Source: Acanthochromis polyacanthus
Lineage: Eukaryota > Chordata > Actinopteri > Pomacentridae
Direction of reading: 5' to 3'
DNA length: 64,000 nucleotides
NCBI RefSeq assembly: GCF_021347895.1
Contig: NC_067119.1
Location: 2,120,534-2,184,533 of the forward strand
Shown here: one piece after another, positions 10,641 to 24,300 of the stretch
Layout of the letters: every line of letters starts with the position of its first letter
Numbering within the stretch: the first letter of the stretch is position 1
Program-made: the position numbers and the translations under genes
Notes under the pieces: generated by a model
The model's input: the letters and a program-made list of their open reading frames with translations, nothing else
What the model was told of the DNA's origin: nothing
Databases searched by the model: none

Positions 10641-12229
10641 ACGCAGGAAAGGTGCGCTTCCGGTCGATCAGGTGACAGTCACACAGGTGAGGCTGGTGCG
10701 TTCAGGGCCGGCCGGAAAACAAACAGTAGAAAGAGCTTTTTAACAGGAAAAAACAGGTTAAAGTTTATTTATTTCACGTGTATTTAAACTAAGGCAAGTT
10801 TAAATATTATTAGGATCAATAATAACACGTTTTAAGGGTTAAAAAGACAAAAACAATCCAGTTAGTAGGTTTTAACACGAGGAAAAACACTCAAAGCAAC
10901 TAAAAACAACCAAAAATTAAATCTTAAAAGGTCAAATATAATAAAGAAACATGGGTTTATTTAGTTTAACTGATATTATGATCAATAATAAGATATTTTT
11001 ATTGGTAAAAGGTCAAAAATAATCAGTGGTAGGTTTCAACGCAAGTGAAAATGACCAGTGTCAAATACAGTAAAGAAATGTGGATTTATTATTAAGTTCA
11101 ACCACTATTAGCGTCTGCTGTTCTAGAATCAGTTTAAATCACACTTGAGGTCCTCATTAAAGCTGCAACTATTAGTTCATTCATCATTTAGAAAATTATT
11201 TTCTGGCAACAGTTTTGACAAAAATGTCAAATATTTATTATTTCATGTATTTTATTGGTGGTTTAGTGTCTGTTTGTGGTGGTTTTACATCTTAGTCTTT
11301 GGTTTCCTACATGAAGAGGCGTTTTGTGTCTCCTGTCATCGGTTAGAGTCTCTAAGTTCATATTTTCCTACTTTTGGGGGACTTTTTAGGCCTGTTTGTG
11401 GTCATTTTGCTTGTTTTCTCAGTTGTTTTGCATCTCTGTCGTTGTTTTCCTACTTTGGATTGGTGTTTTGTGTGTCTTTGTTGCTCTTTGGGGTTTTCTG
11501 GTCGATATTTTGCATCTCTGTTCCTTTTTCTTGTTTAAAGTAGTCATTTAGTGTCTCCTTGTTGCTGTTTTCCTAGTTTAAGTCAGTGGGTGAGGCTTGT
11601 TTTCTGATGTTTTGCATCTACCTGTGGTTCTTTCTTGTGTCTTTGTGTTCCTTTTACATGCTGTTTTCCTTCTTTAGATAGTTGTTTTATGCATCTTCAT
11701 TGTGCTTTAGTGTCCCTTTGTTGCTGTTTGACTTTAGTGATTTTCTGCCTCTTTGTACTTCTTTACTGTGTCTTTGTTGCTGTTTCCCGTATTTTTCAAA
11801 CTTTTTGTGACTCTTTGTGATCGTTTTGCATCTCTTTTTTGGAACTTAACAGGACTTCAAGCTTAAGTAGTGTTTTTGTGTCGTTTTTGCCGTTTCGAGC
11901 CTCTTTTTGCTTCTTCTTCATCCTGTGAACTTGAGCTGCTTCACATTTCAAGTTTATTCAGTTTATTAAACTGACTCTAGAGCCAGTTATTCATTTTTGA
12001 CTTCCATGAGCAGAAATACGCAGAAAATGAATTTGAAAAGTCACCAGTTTAGTGCAAAGAAAGCTATTTCTAGTCGTGCATTTGTTCACTTTCAGGTGCG
12101 ACTTTTACTGCAGTCATACATTTTGAGAAAACCAAGAGGAGTGAGACCTCTGTGTGTGCTTGACATATCTCTGGTCCTCAGGTTCAAACCGTTTATTAGA
12201 AAAAGTTTCTTCCTGAAGCGTGTCGCAAC

Positions 12230-12304
<75 letters not shown>

Positions 12305-15300
12305 TAAACCCACATTCACTCTCCGTTTTCGTCTCGTCAGCGTTCTGGATTCATTCCTGGTGATGATGACAGTTTCCCGGAGTGTCACAACTCCAGTGTG
12401 TGTTTTTTATTATGGGTTTGTTTTAGTGTGTGTTTTTTAGTGTGTGTGTTTTTACTCCACTCATCGCCACCAATAAACCTGCTGCTCTCTAAAGGAGGCT
12501 TCAGGTGATAATAATCCGTTTTTTTGTTCCTCCTCCAGTTCTGCAGCTGTTTCTAGTATTTTGTCCACCCCTGTATTTATTTTTTTTCAACTTTTTACAA
12601 ACTTTTCCTTTTTTTCTGGCTTCAACTCGTTTCCTGCTGCTGTCAGCGTTTAACTGCAGATTTTTCTTCCTTTTTTCACCGTCATGAAGACGTTTCTTTA
12701 CTTTTTACTGAAAACAAACAGATAAAATTGATAAAAATAAACTTTTTAATGCAGTTTTCAGCTGGAATTTCTTTAACAGTTTACTGTTGTTTTACAGATT
12801 CTCCCTGCTTTTAAAATAACAGAATTTAATGTGTGAACTCGCAGAAAAGTATTAATTTACATTTTGAACTCATTTGAATCAGCAAATAAAATCATTATTT
12901 GATGTAATTTGAAAGAATTCTGATTTTACACGTTGTGGACTGAATTTTAAAAATATCTTTTTTATCTGTTACTTTACACATTTCCCTGTTTTGTTCAGAT
13001 AAAATTGAGTCAAAGTATAGAAAAATATTTGTTAAATTTACATATTGACTAAAAAATAAAACGGCAAATAGAAATGTGTTTTTTATGTTTGGCCATAAAA
13101 TGACACCATTTTACGCCGTTTAAATCAGCTTAAAATATGATAATGCTAATGTGTTTTCTTACATTTGACTGTAAAATAATTGCAAAAAATGTATTATTGA
13201 ATTTTTAAACTACATTTAAATCAGCAAATGCATTATTTGTTTATTTATGGCAAATTAAATATTTTTATTTTACAAGTTTTTGCTGTTAGAATTAGAAGAA
13301 TTCTAATTATGAACATTAAGGATTGAAAAATTTTAGATTTTCTTTTACTGAGCCCCGTTTTGTTCACATAAAATTGAGTAAAAATGTAGAATAAAATCTA
13401 TTAATTTACATATTAACAGCAAATAATGTTTACATGAGAAATCTGTATTTTACATTTTTTTATTTTATTTTAATGTTTTTATATTTGTTATTTATTATTA
13501 TTCGATTTATTTATATTTATTTATATCTTTGCATTTTATATATTTTACTGCATTTTTTAATTCTGTCAGATTTTCACCTTTTTCTTTTTTTTTTATAACA
13601 GGCTTTTTAATTTTATTTTTCCAGTCTACCCTCAGTGATATTTTTTCTTTCTCCTATTTCACATTAGTTATAATTTATTTCAGAATATAAGCTGCTTCAA
13701 TCAGATTTTATATGAATCAGATTCAAATTTTGTTTTTTTAATTTAAATTCTAATTCCAGTTTTCTGTGATTCTCCGGTCGTGTTGAACTCTGAGTCTGAA
13801 CTTTACTGGAAGCGGCCGAGGTTCTGTTTCCAGAGTTTCCTTTAACTTCCTGCTGACTCAGAACACAGGAAACAGTTTGTCATCACTTCCTGTTTCCTGC
13901 TGCTTCAGCTAAAATCTTCTTCCTGAACCCAAGCAGCTCCGACATTCCCCGTTCAGGTGTCTGCTCCAGTAAATAAGATGTCCAGAATCACTCAAAAACT
14001 GTTTAACTTCATTAATAAACATTCCAAAGTAACCAAAAATAATTCCAATATTATGAAAAAATTATCTGAAATCACTCAAAAATGTTTAAAATGACACTAA
14101 AGCTGTTCAATATTATATGAAATTTATCCAAAATTACCAATTTTTTTTTTTTAAATGACTCAAAACAAAATCCAGAATCACTCAGAATCTAAATCTATTA
14201 AAAATGTTGAGAATCCACAAAAGAACAAAGCAAAGCAGGAAGATAACTGCGATCCGTTTGATGTTTTACTTTAAGTGCAGCTCTCAAACCTTTTTTACAG
14301 TGAAATAAAACGACCTCATGATGTTTTTATTGCAGCCAGAGAGGAAAGTTTAGCGGCTGAGGCTAAAAGAAACTCGTCCAGCAGAAAGAAATGTCAGAAA
14401 TGAGGATTAAAGTTAAAGAAAGGCAAAGTTGAACCGATTCCTGCAGCTTTAATTCCTGTTTAAAGAATGAACGACATTAATGGAAACGCAAAGAAACGTA
14501 GAGAAAAGTTGAACCTCAGGCTGTAAACTGAAGCGATAATAACCAGTTTCTGTCCTTGTGATTCAGAAACTCTTTAACTTTAACTGCAGTTTGACTTTAA
14601 CGTTGGATTTATGAGGGTTTTTTTTTAACTAAAACTCTCCTGAAAGTTTTCTTTCTGTCTTCTGGTGGTTTAAATTACAAAACTGTCCAGAAACAAAAAG
14701 TCCAGTTTTCTTTTCAGAGTCCGACCAAAACATTTCCAGATGTGACTTTAAGTGGAGCTGGTTAACATCTGTAGGAATGCAGGATGTCGTGTTGTTGAGT
14801 CAGAACAGAAACCCGGTGACTGTTGTTGCTGTAAAACTGCTGAAACCTGAATTATTTCTGTTGTTTTCTAGTGAAGTCGAGGCGAATCTGGAGTCGGATG
14901 AGTTGGTCTTTACTGTGTTTTCTCTGGAAGCTGCTGATCAACCAGTTTAACTCCAGGATGACAAACGCTTCTTTCTGCTTCTTCTGTGGAATCTGTGGAG
15001 TCTTTACTGTTCATTATTACCATCAGTTTAACTGACTCTGACTTGTTTCTTCAGGTTCTTGATGGTTTAAATCAGGATCTTCTGGTTTGTCTTCCACTCC
15101 TCTAAACGCTGTATCTACTGTCAAGCATGGAGGTGGCAGTATCATTGTACTATCAACTTAACTGACTCAAATCTAATACACAAAGATGACAAATTAAATG
15201 TGTCGTCTTTCTGTCTCAGACTTGGTTCTTCAGGTTCTTGATGGGTCTAAGTCAGGACTTTGTGGAGACCAGTCTAGAACCTTCATTCTAGAACCTTCAT

Positions 15301-18300
15301 TCCAGCCTGATGGAACCATTTCTTCACCACGTCTGATGTGTGTTTGGACTCATTGTCTGATTGAAACATCCAACTGTGTCCAAGATCAACCTTCTGCTGA
15401 TGGTTTTAGGTTTTCCTGAAGAACGTGGAGGTGATCCTCCTTCTTCATTATTCCATTTACTTTGTGTAAAACTCCAGTTCCACAGAGCATGATACTGCCA
15501 CCTCCATGCTTCATGGTCGGTTTGGTGTTCTTGGAGTTGAAGAAAGACCAAGACGATCTGAAACCAGTCCTAAAATGGTCTGAAACCAGGACCAAAATCA
15601 AAACTAAACCAGTCCAAAAATATGTTCAGAACCAGTCAGAATACAGTCTGGAACCAGTCCTAAACCAAAACTAAAACCAGTTTTAGAAACAGTCCAAAAC
15701 CTGTCCTAAAAAGTCAAAAACCAGTCCAAGATCGGGATCAAAACCAAAATTACAATCAAAACAATCATAAACCAAGTCCCAAATCCAAGACTGAAACCTA
15801 ATATAAACCAGTCCCAAGAAAGTCCAGAACCAGTCCAACATACAGTCTGAAACCAGTCCAGAAGCACTTCTTGAAAGCCCCAGAACATGATGCTGCCACC
15901 TCCATGCTTGATGGTAGGTTTGGTGTTCTTGGGGTTAAAAAAGATCCGCCTAAGAAGGCCTGAAACCAGTCCTTAAAAAGGCTAAAACCAGGACCAACCC
16001 TAAACCAGTCCATAAATGTTCAGAACCAGTCATAATACAGTCTGAAACCAGTCCTAACAAAAGTCAAAAACCAGTACAATATCAGGATCAAAACCAAACC
16101 TAAACTACTGCTAAAAAAGTCCAAGACCATTTAAACCAGTCCTCATTCAGGACCAAATCCAGAGTAAAATATATCCTGAAACAACTATAAATCACATCCG
16201 ACCCCAGGAGAACCAAGACTGGAACCAAACATAAACCAGTCCCAAGAAAGTCCAGAACTAAGAGAACTAAGTGACTTTCTGACTGGTTCAAGTCACTAAA
16301 GAGTGGATCTAATGGGTTCTTTTTAAACTGGATCAGAGGAGTCAGCAGCTGTAGTTGACTGTAAGCACGAACAAGCTAAGAGGCCATGAAACTATGACAA
16401 TCTGATTAACACAACTTTCTACATCAACAAAACTGATGACTAATGTTGCTGTCTGTGTATTTTTGTATGTATAAGTCTATGAAAGAACCAAAATACTTGA
16501 TTGTTTTTTGTAAGCTACAGACTGACATCCCATCCGTGGTCTTTACAGGTGGATATTCTAATGGTTCGTTTCGGTAAATATCATCTAACAGAAGTTTTTC
16601 TCTAGAACCTGTTTGGTTTGTTTCAGCTGCTTCACCAGAAGTCACATATTTGTCTGGTTTTTGTGTTGTTTTTTTTTTTCAGTCACAACCAGCCAGTTTG
16701 CCTGCCGAGGACATCAGCACCAACTCTAACGGACCCAAACAGGATTTACTGTTCGACGACGATCCAGAAGATCTGTTCGCCGGTAAGAATTAAATCAAAC
16801 CATAAGAACACTTTATGTGGGTCGTTTGTCACCTTTCAGCTGCTGTTGAGGATCAGAATTGCAACTTGATGGCAACACCTTTGACCAATCGCACTTGAAG
16901 CACTTTTTGAACTTACTACAGGTTTTTCCTTATGTCTGAATTCTTGCTTGTGTTGTACGTCACTTTGGACAAAAGCGTCTGCTAAATTAAATTGTAGAAT
17001 TGTAGAATTGGTTAGAAGAACTTAACAGATGAGAAGAAACTTCAACATTTAATGGAAAAATCCACCATTTTTCTGCCTCAGAACGTGTCAGGATGTTTCT
17101 ACGTCATATTTTGATACATTTGACGACAAGAAACTTCAAAGTGCATTAAAGACCAAAGAGATTTCATTAAAATGGTATAAGACATATTTTTACAGACCAG
17201 GCTGCAAATATTTAATGTTCTGTGACGTTCTGGGTAAAAACCCTGAAGGTAGAAAGACTAAACAAACAGGATTAGCAGTAGAGACCCTCTGGTTGTTTGT
17301 TCAGTTCACTGGGTGGAATCTTCTGGTTTGGCTTCACTATAAAAGATGATGTCGATTAGAAAATCCTCCTCCGTCTTCTGGATTTCACCTTGTTCTGGCA
17401 TATATAGTTAAAGTTTGGGTTCCTTAAAAGTTCTTGAACATAAACGTGTTTTTAGTTCTGGTTTTGTGGGATTTCCTCTTTGACGATTGGGGGCTCGTCC
17501 GGGATCAGATTAACTGTTTTGGTGAGATAAAGTTTAGCTTTTTGAGGTATTGTTGGTGTCTTTATGAACATTTTTGGAGTAATTTTGCATCATGCTTTAG
17601 GTTTAATTTGAATGTTGTTTGTTTCAGGGTTTGTTTTGCTGCTGGAGCTTGTCATCTTTTAAATATGTCGGTTTTTCAGTTCCACTGATCCACTGTTTGG
17701 TTGTTTTCGTCTTGATGGACTCATTAACCACCGTCATTCTCTATTAAATGTTTCTGTTGTCGTCTCAGAGGCGACCGAGGAGGTTTCGTTGGACAGTCCG
17801 GAGAGAGACGTCCTGCTGTCGGACGGCCCGTCGCCCGCCATCACCCCAATAACTCCGCCCACCTCCGTCATCACGCCCAGAATCGGCCACGCCCACGACG
17901 ACATGTTCACACACTCCTCCTTCGACGAGGTCATTTTAAACAGACACTGCTTCATTTAGCAGCTTTTAATTCCTTTTGGACTGCTTTTAAAAAGAGACTA
18001 TGAGCAAAATAAAATAATAATAATAATAATCTGTATTTATACAGCTCAGAAAGAAAACAGGCTTTAAAAGACTTGAAATGTCAATAAGAATTAAAAACAA
18101 GTAAGAAAAGCGGTTCTTAAAAGCAGCCAGAGATGTTATAAATAAACAGAAATCATACAAATCTTTACATCATGAGATAGAAAGGAAACGTAAAGGAATC
18201 AAAAAATGCAACCACAAGTTAAACATTCACTAAGATTTCTCTGTAAAAACGTTTTAATAAGAGGTCTGATTCCAGCAGAGAGAAAACTGATGACAATTTT

Positions 18301-21300
18301 TTGCTGTTTTAAAATGAATCTAAAGGTCTGTTTGTTTGTGCAGATTGAGGAGGAAGAAGGCGGCGATTCTTTCGACATCCACATATCAGTGTCCGACCCG
18401 GAGAAAGTTGGTGAGTATGAGATTGTCCCGGTAGTCCTGGAAAATCATGGAACAACGAGGAACGTATCGTCATATACATATAGTATTTTAATTTTATGAA
18501 TCCGTTTGTGCTCAGGTGACGGGATGAATGCCTACATGGCCTATAAAGTCAGCACTAAGGTGAGAGTTCTGCCTTCATCCTGTGAATATTTCTAGGTCCT
18601 TGAAGTCCATAGAGGAGAACAGACCTACTGACAGCTGTACAGTTGTCAGTTGGACAATTTTAGAGCCATTCTGGATCATTTTATGTAATATTTGACGACT
18701 TTAGTGTAATCTTTAACATTTTTGAGTGATTTACAACCATTATTGAGTAACATTGGGTTATTTTGAACATTTTTGATTTAAGTTTTGATCATTTTTATGT
18801 AATATTACACAATTTTAGCATAATTTTCACCATTTTTGAGAAATTTTGAGTAATACTGTGCAGCTTTGGTGACATTTTGAACATTTTTTTAATAAATACA
18901 AACAGTTTTTGAGTCATTTGGACCTTTTGAATTTAATATTGCACAGCTTTAGTGTCATTTTGAACATTTCTGAATGATTTTAAACCGTAATTGAGTAATA
19001 TTGTGCAGCTCTGGTGCCATTTTGAAATTTTTTTGCAGCTATTTGGAACAATTTTGTGATTTTTTTTTTTGTCTGATGCTTTTGGATATTTTCCTCATTT
19101 CTGAGCCTGAGAACTTCATCAGTGCAGCAGATAGACTTGAAGCAGATACTACATATTAAATGACTAAAACTATTTAAAAACTCCAGCTAACGTTCAGACA
19201 GTCTGAGAAAAAAGCGTCCCTAAAGCTGCAGCTTGGTTTATTGACAGCAGCAAACCATTGTGGGTAAGTAAACAAAGGTGTGCAGTCACCTGACACACAC
19301 CTGAATCATAAAGGAACCCGCTGACCTTTGGAGCTCACACTGTTGTTATGCTAACGCTAACTGTTAGCATGCTGATGCTAGTTAATGCTACACCAATCAG
19401 GAGCTGTTTGACCTAAACGTCTAGAAAACCTTCCAGAAACGTATTTTTATCCTCTGATGAGCAGGATTTAGTGTCTCAGGTGTTGATTTTCTGTCAGTTT
19501 TATGTTTTTTTCTTTGTTCTTTCTTCTCCTCAGACCTCCATGTTGCTGTTCAAGCAGAAGGATTTCTCGGTAAAACGGCGTTTCAGTGATTTTCTGGGGC
19601 TCCACAGTAAACTAGCCTCCAAGTATCTCCACGTCGGCTACATCGTCCCTCCTGCTCCGGAGAAAAGCATCGTGGGTAAGAAAAAGAACTGATTCATGCA
19701 GCTAATATCTGATGACGATGAAATAGAAGTACATTTATTCATTTATTATTCATGTATTTACATATTTTAATCTATTCAGTGTGATGTTTATTTTTATTGT
19801 GTTATTCTGTTTTAAAAACTTCTCTATCTATAATATTTAATTTTATTAATCTTATTTTGGTGCTGCAGTATAACTTTGAGCAGGACATTTTCTGTTATTT
19901 AAAAATGTGATATATTTTAATTTGTAGCAGCAAATCTATGACACAAAAATATGGATGTATTAAAATTTTCTTATTCTATTTTCATAAATTTTGACTTCAA
20001 TTTTGCTCTTCACCTTTCTGTCTTTATTTAATAGTAGATTTTTTTTGTTAATACATTTAAAATAAATTTCGTTCCCATTCTAACTTTAGGAGGACATTTT
20101 TTGTTATTTTATGATGTAATATCAGTTTTAAAAATGTTTTGTAAAATTTCTCCAAAGGTGACTCAAAACTTCTCCAAAATGTTGTAAAATTTGTCAAAAA
20201 TATCTTGAAACTTCACCAGAACATTAAAAAAACAGTTCTAGACAAAGAGAGTATGATTTTACCTCCAGAAGACACCAGGATGGTCTCTGAACAGACTTCC
20301 TGTTGGAGGATGTCTGATCGATTCCTCACTGATTGATTCCTCAGTGATTGATTAGTTAATTAGTGTCCTGGTGCTGCTTGTTGATCAGTCGTGTTAATTA
20401 ACGTCTGCAGGGATGACGAAGGTGAAGGTTGGGAAGGAGGACCAGTCGTCCAATGAGTTCGTGGAGAAGAGAAGGTCGGCTCTGGAGAGGTACGAAGGCC
20501 TTAGATTTACTGTTTATTACCTTGGTGTCGGCTTTCTGTTGTTCTTTGCTACTGAATGAAGTTTTACATTAAGATATCTGTGGTATTTAAAGCTTTAAAC
20601 TTCATTCATTTACTTCATCATTATCACAGATATGAATTTCAGACTATTTTCGGAGTCGGAGGTCGTTAACCACTACAGAAGACTCTGTCATGGTCGCTAG
20701 CTAAACCCCTACAAATGACTTTTCTACGACTTTCTCACGACGTAGTTTGTTATATTTTACACCATGCTATAGTATGACTCATGTACGTTTTTTCCCCAAC
20801 CAACTACAATTTTACTTAAATATTACCTCATGATTAATATACTAAGATTTTTAGGGCTTTTTCACGACATGCTAAAACATTTTTTTCACAACGTATTATA
20901 CTATTACACTTTTACGACTTTTTCGCAAATACTGCACTGTAACTTTTTGACGACTTTTTCATGACATTTTGTACGATACTATAACATTTTCGTGACTTTT
21001 ATGACATACTGTGCTACATTTGACAGCATACTAAACACATTTTTGCGAATTTTTCACGACATACAAGGTTTCATTTTTTATGACACGATACTACCACTTT
21101 TTAACAGCTTTGTCGTGGCATATCATACTATGACTTTTTATGACATACTGTGACTTTAATTCTTTAAGACATGTTATACTACGACTTTTATATGATATGC
21201 TATGACTTTTCATAACATGTTTTACTATGACATTTTTACATTTTTAGCGACTTTTTGACACACTATGACTTTTTTAATGACTTTTTCATGACATGCTATA

Positions 21301-24300
21301 CTACAACGCTTTAACAAGACATACGAGTTTTTATTGATGTCTTTATGACGTACAATACTACGACTTTTAATGACTGACTTTTTATGACATGCTGTGCTAC
21401 GACTTAGACTTTTTATGATGTACTGAACGGTGACATTTTTGCGACTTTTTGTGACATTTTTCCAACATTTTTAGCGACTTTTTTGACACACTATATGACT
21501 TTTTAATGACTTTTTCATGACATGCTATACTACAACTTTTTAACAAGACATATGAGTTTTTATTGATGTCTTATGACATACAATACTATGACTTTTTTAT
21601 GACATACCATATTACGACTTTTTTAATGACTTTTTTGACATACTATATGACTTTTTGTGACATTTTTACAACATTTTAACGACTTTTTTGACACACTATA
21701 TGACTTTTTAAATGACTTTTTCATGACTTGCTATACTACAACTTTTTAACAAGACATGAGTTTTATTGATGTCTTTATGATGTACAATACTGCGACTTTT
21801 AATGACTTTTTTATGACATACCAAATTACGACTTTTTAGACATACTATATGACTTTTAATGACTTTTTATGACATACCAAATTACGACTTTTTAATGACT
21901 TTTTGACATACTATATGACTTTTACTGACTTTTTTATGACATGCTGTGCTACGACTTACTTTTTATGATGTACTGTATTATGACATTTTTGCGACTTTTT
22001 TGTGATATTTTTCACAACATTTTTAGTGACTTTTTGACACACTATATGACGTTTTTAATGACTTTTTCATGGCAAGCTGTACTATAACTTTTACACAACT
22101 CTTTTAAGACATATATGACTTTTTAATTACGTTTTTATGACATACCATGCTACGGCTTTTTAAACGACTTTCTTTTTAACCACATGCCTATTTCGATGAC
22201 TTTTTAATGACTTTCTTACATCATGTTACACTATGACTTTTTATAATTTTATGCCATACTACCCTCACATTTTTAGGACTTTTTCAACACGCACTAAACT
22301 ATGACTTTTTATGACTTTTGTCTCAACATGCTACTCTTTGAATGACCGTTAATTATAACTCATCAACTAATTCTGATTTTCACGTACTATCAATACTACA
22401 CTCAGACTTTTAGGATTTTTCACAGCGTACTGTGCTATGATTTTATTTTACATCTCTTTCAGGACACACCACATTCCGACATTCACACAGTTACATCATA
22501 GGAGTTAAATTTAACGGTAAATCTGACGCTACATGACAAGAAAAACATCGATTCACATTAAAAACAGGAAATTAAGGCGACTAAATCAAACGCTGACAGA
22601 TGTGTGTGTGTGTGTTCTCAGTGTGTGTTTTTGTGTCGTATTAAAGATCAACCTGGTCAGGAGTTTACAGGCCGAAAGGTTAAACCACAAATATTAGATA
22701 CATCATCATCACTGGACACGTTGGTGCACGTGTGTGTGCTAAATGCTGAGCAGCAGGGAGGGGAGGGGGGAGCGAAGGGGGCGGGGCTGACATTCTGCTG
22801 CCCTTTCCTGATGCTGTTTGATTGACAGGAAGGTCAGCCAATGACAGCTGACGGAGCTCAGAGCCGCAGAACTGCAGCTGATGGAAGCACACACACTAAA
22901 ACACACACACACACTGAAACACGCTAATGAGTGAGGTTAATGAGGACAGATATTTACATTCGTCAACATTATGAAAGTTAAAATTGATTTTGTATATTTT
23001 TTCCCGTCAAAGTCACGTGAAAAAGACAAAAACAACAAATTGATCCAAATCAGTATTTAGAATGAGTATGAAGAGTGACGTGTCTCTAAAGGATTTTTTT
23101 TAGCTGTTAAAAGGTTAAAATGGCAGAGCAGAATTCACCTCAACAGCACCGATAGACGTACAGGATAAACTTTATTGCTCCCTAATCCCCTGGTAAACAG
23201 GACTAGAAACAGAAAAGTAGCAGAAAAATATTAAACACTACGTACATCTTTCACTGGTAAAAATATAAGATGATTAATAATTGTATCAGAATTATTATAG
23301 GTTACTCAGTGCGGAAAACTGTACATTAAAAGCTTGTAGTTGCTCTTTAAAAGTTATAAAAACTGAGTTAAATTATAATTATGTTCTTTTCAACATGAAT
23401 ATGGTTTATTAAGGTTGGATTTTAAGAGAATCAGTCTAAGTGTTAACGTAGAAAAAGCAAAGGTGTCCTGAAAAAACCTGAAAAGTTGGACAGAAAAAAT
23501 ATATTTCTAGAAGCTGCGTGTTTTTAATGATACCAAGAATACACAACAGCAAGGGGTTCTCTTTGTGAAAAAACACCTACAAATGTGTGCTTTTGAACAA
23601 CAAGATGAGTTTTTCTTTTACATTGTTGCAGTGCCCCCTAGTGGTCAAATGCAGCAAAAACCTTTAGCTTTTCAAAAAAAATGCTCAAATTGTGTCCAAA
23701 ATTAATTAAATGTGTCTTAAATAAATGAAAATATAAACTACAATCATGAAAAATATCAAAACTACACTTTTCCAAAGCAATCATTGGTACCCTGGATGTG
23801 TTTTGTTGTTTGTTCACAACGTGTCAAAAATTTACCAAAATACTTTCAAACTTTTGGAAAAGCTTTGAACAATGACAAAAGAAATGCCAAAATGTCTATA
23901 GAATTGTCCGAAACACCCAAAACCTTTTGAAATTTAACAAAAAAAAGTCAAAATGGAGCCGAAAATGACTCGAAAATGACTTGAAAATGGACTCAAATGA
24001 CATAAAACTGTCCAAAATGATTCAGAATCTCTCCTAAATGAAGCTACATTTGTCACAATTACTGGAAAAATATTCAAGAATGACTCAAAAATGACCCACT
24101 TACCATAAATACACATCATTATCAGCAGCACAGGGTCATCTTTATGGGAAAAAACATACAAATCTGTGTTTTTGAACGATGAGATGAGCTTTTTGCATTA
24201 TTGAAGCTCCCCCTAGTGGTCAATGCAGGAAAACATTCAGTCTTTCCTGCCCTCAGGTTGGTTTGTTTCTCAGTAAAAGTAATGATGGTACTGGGTCATG

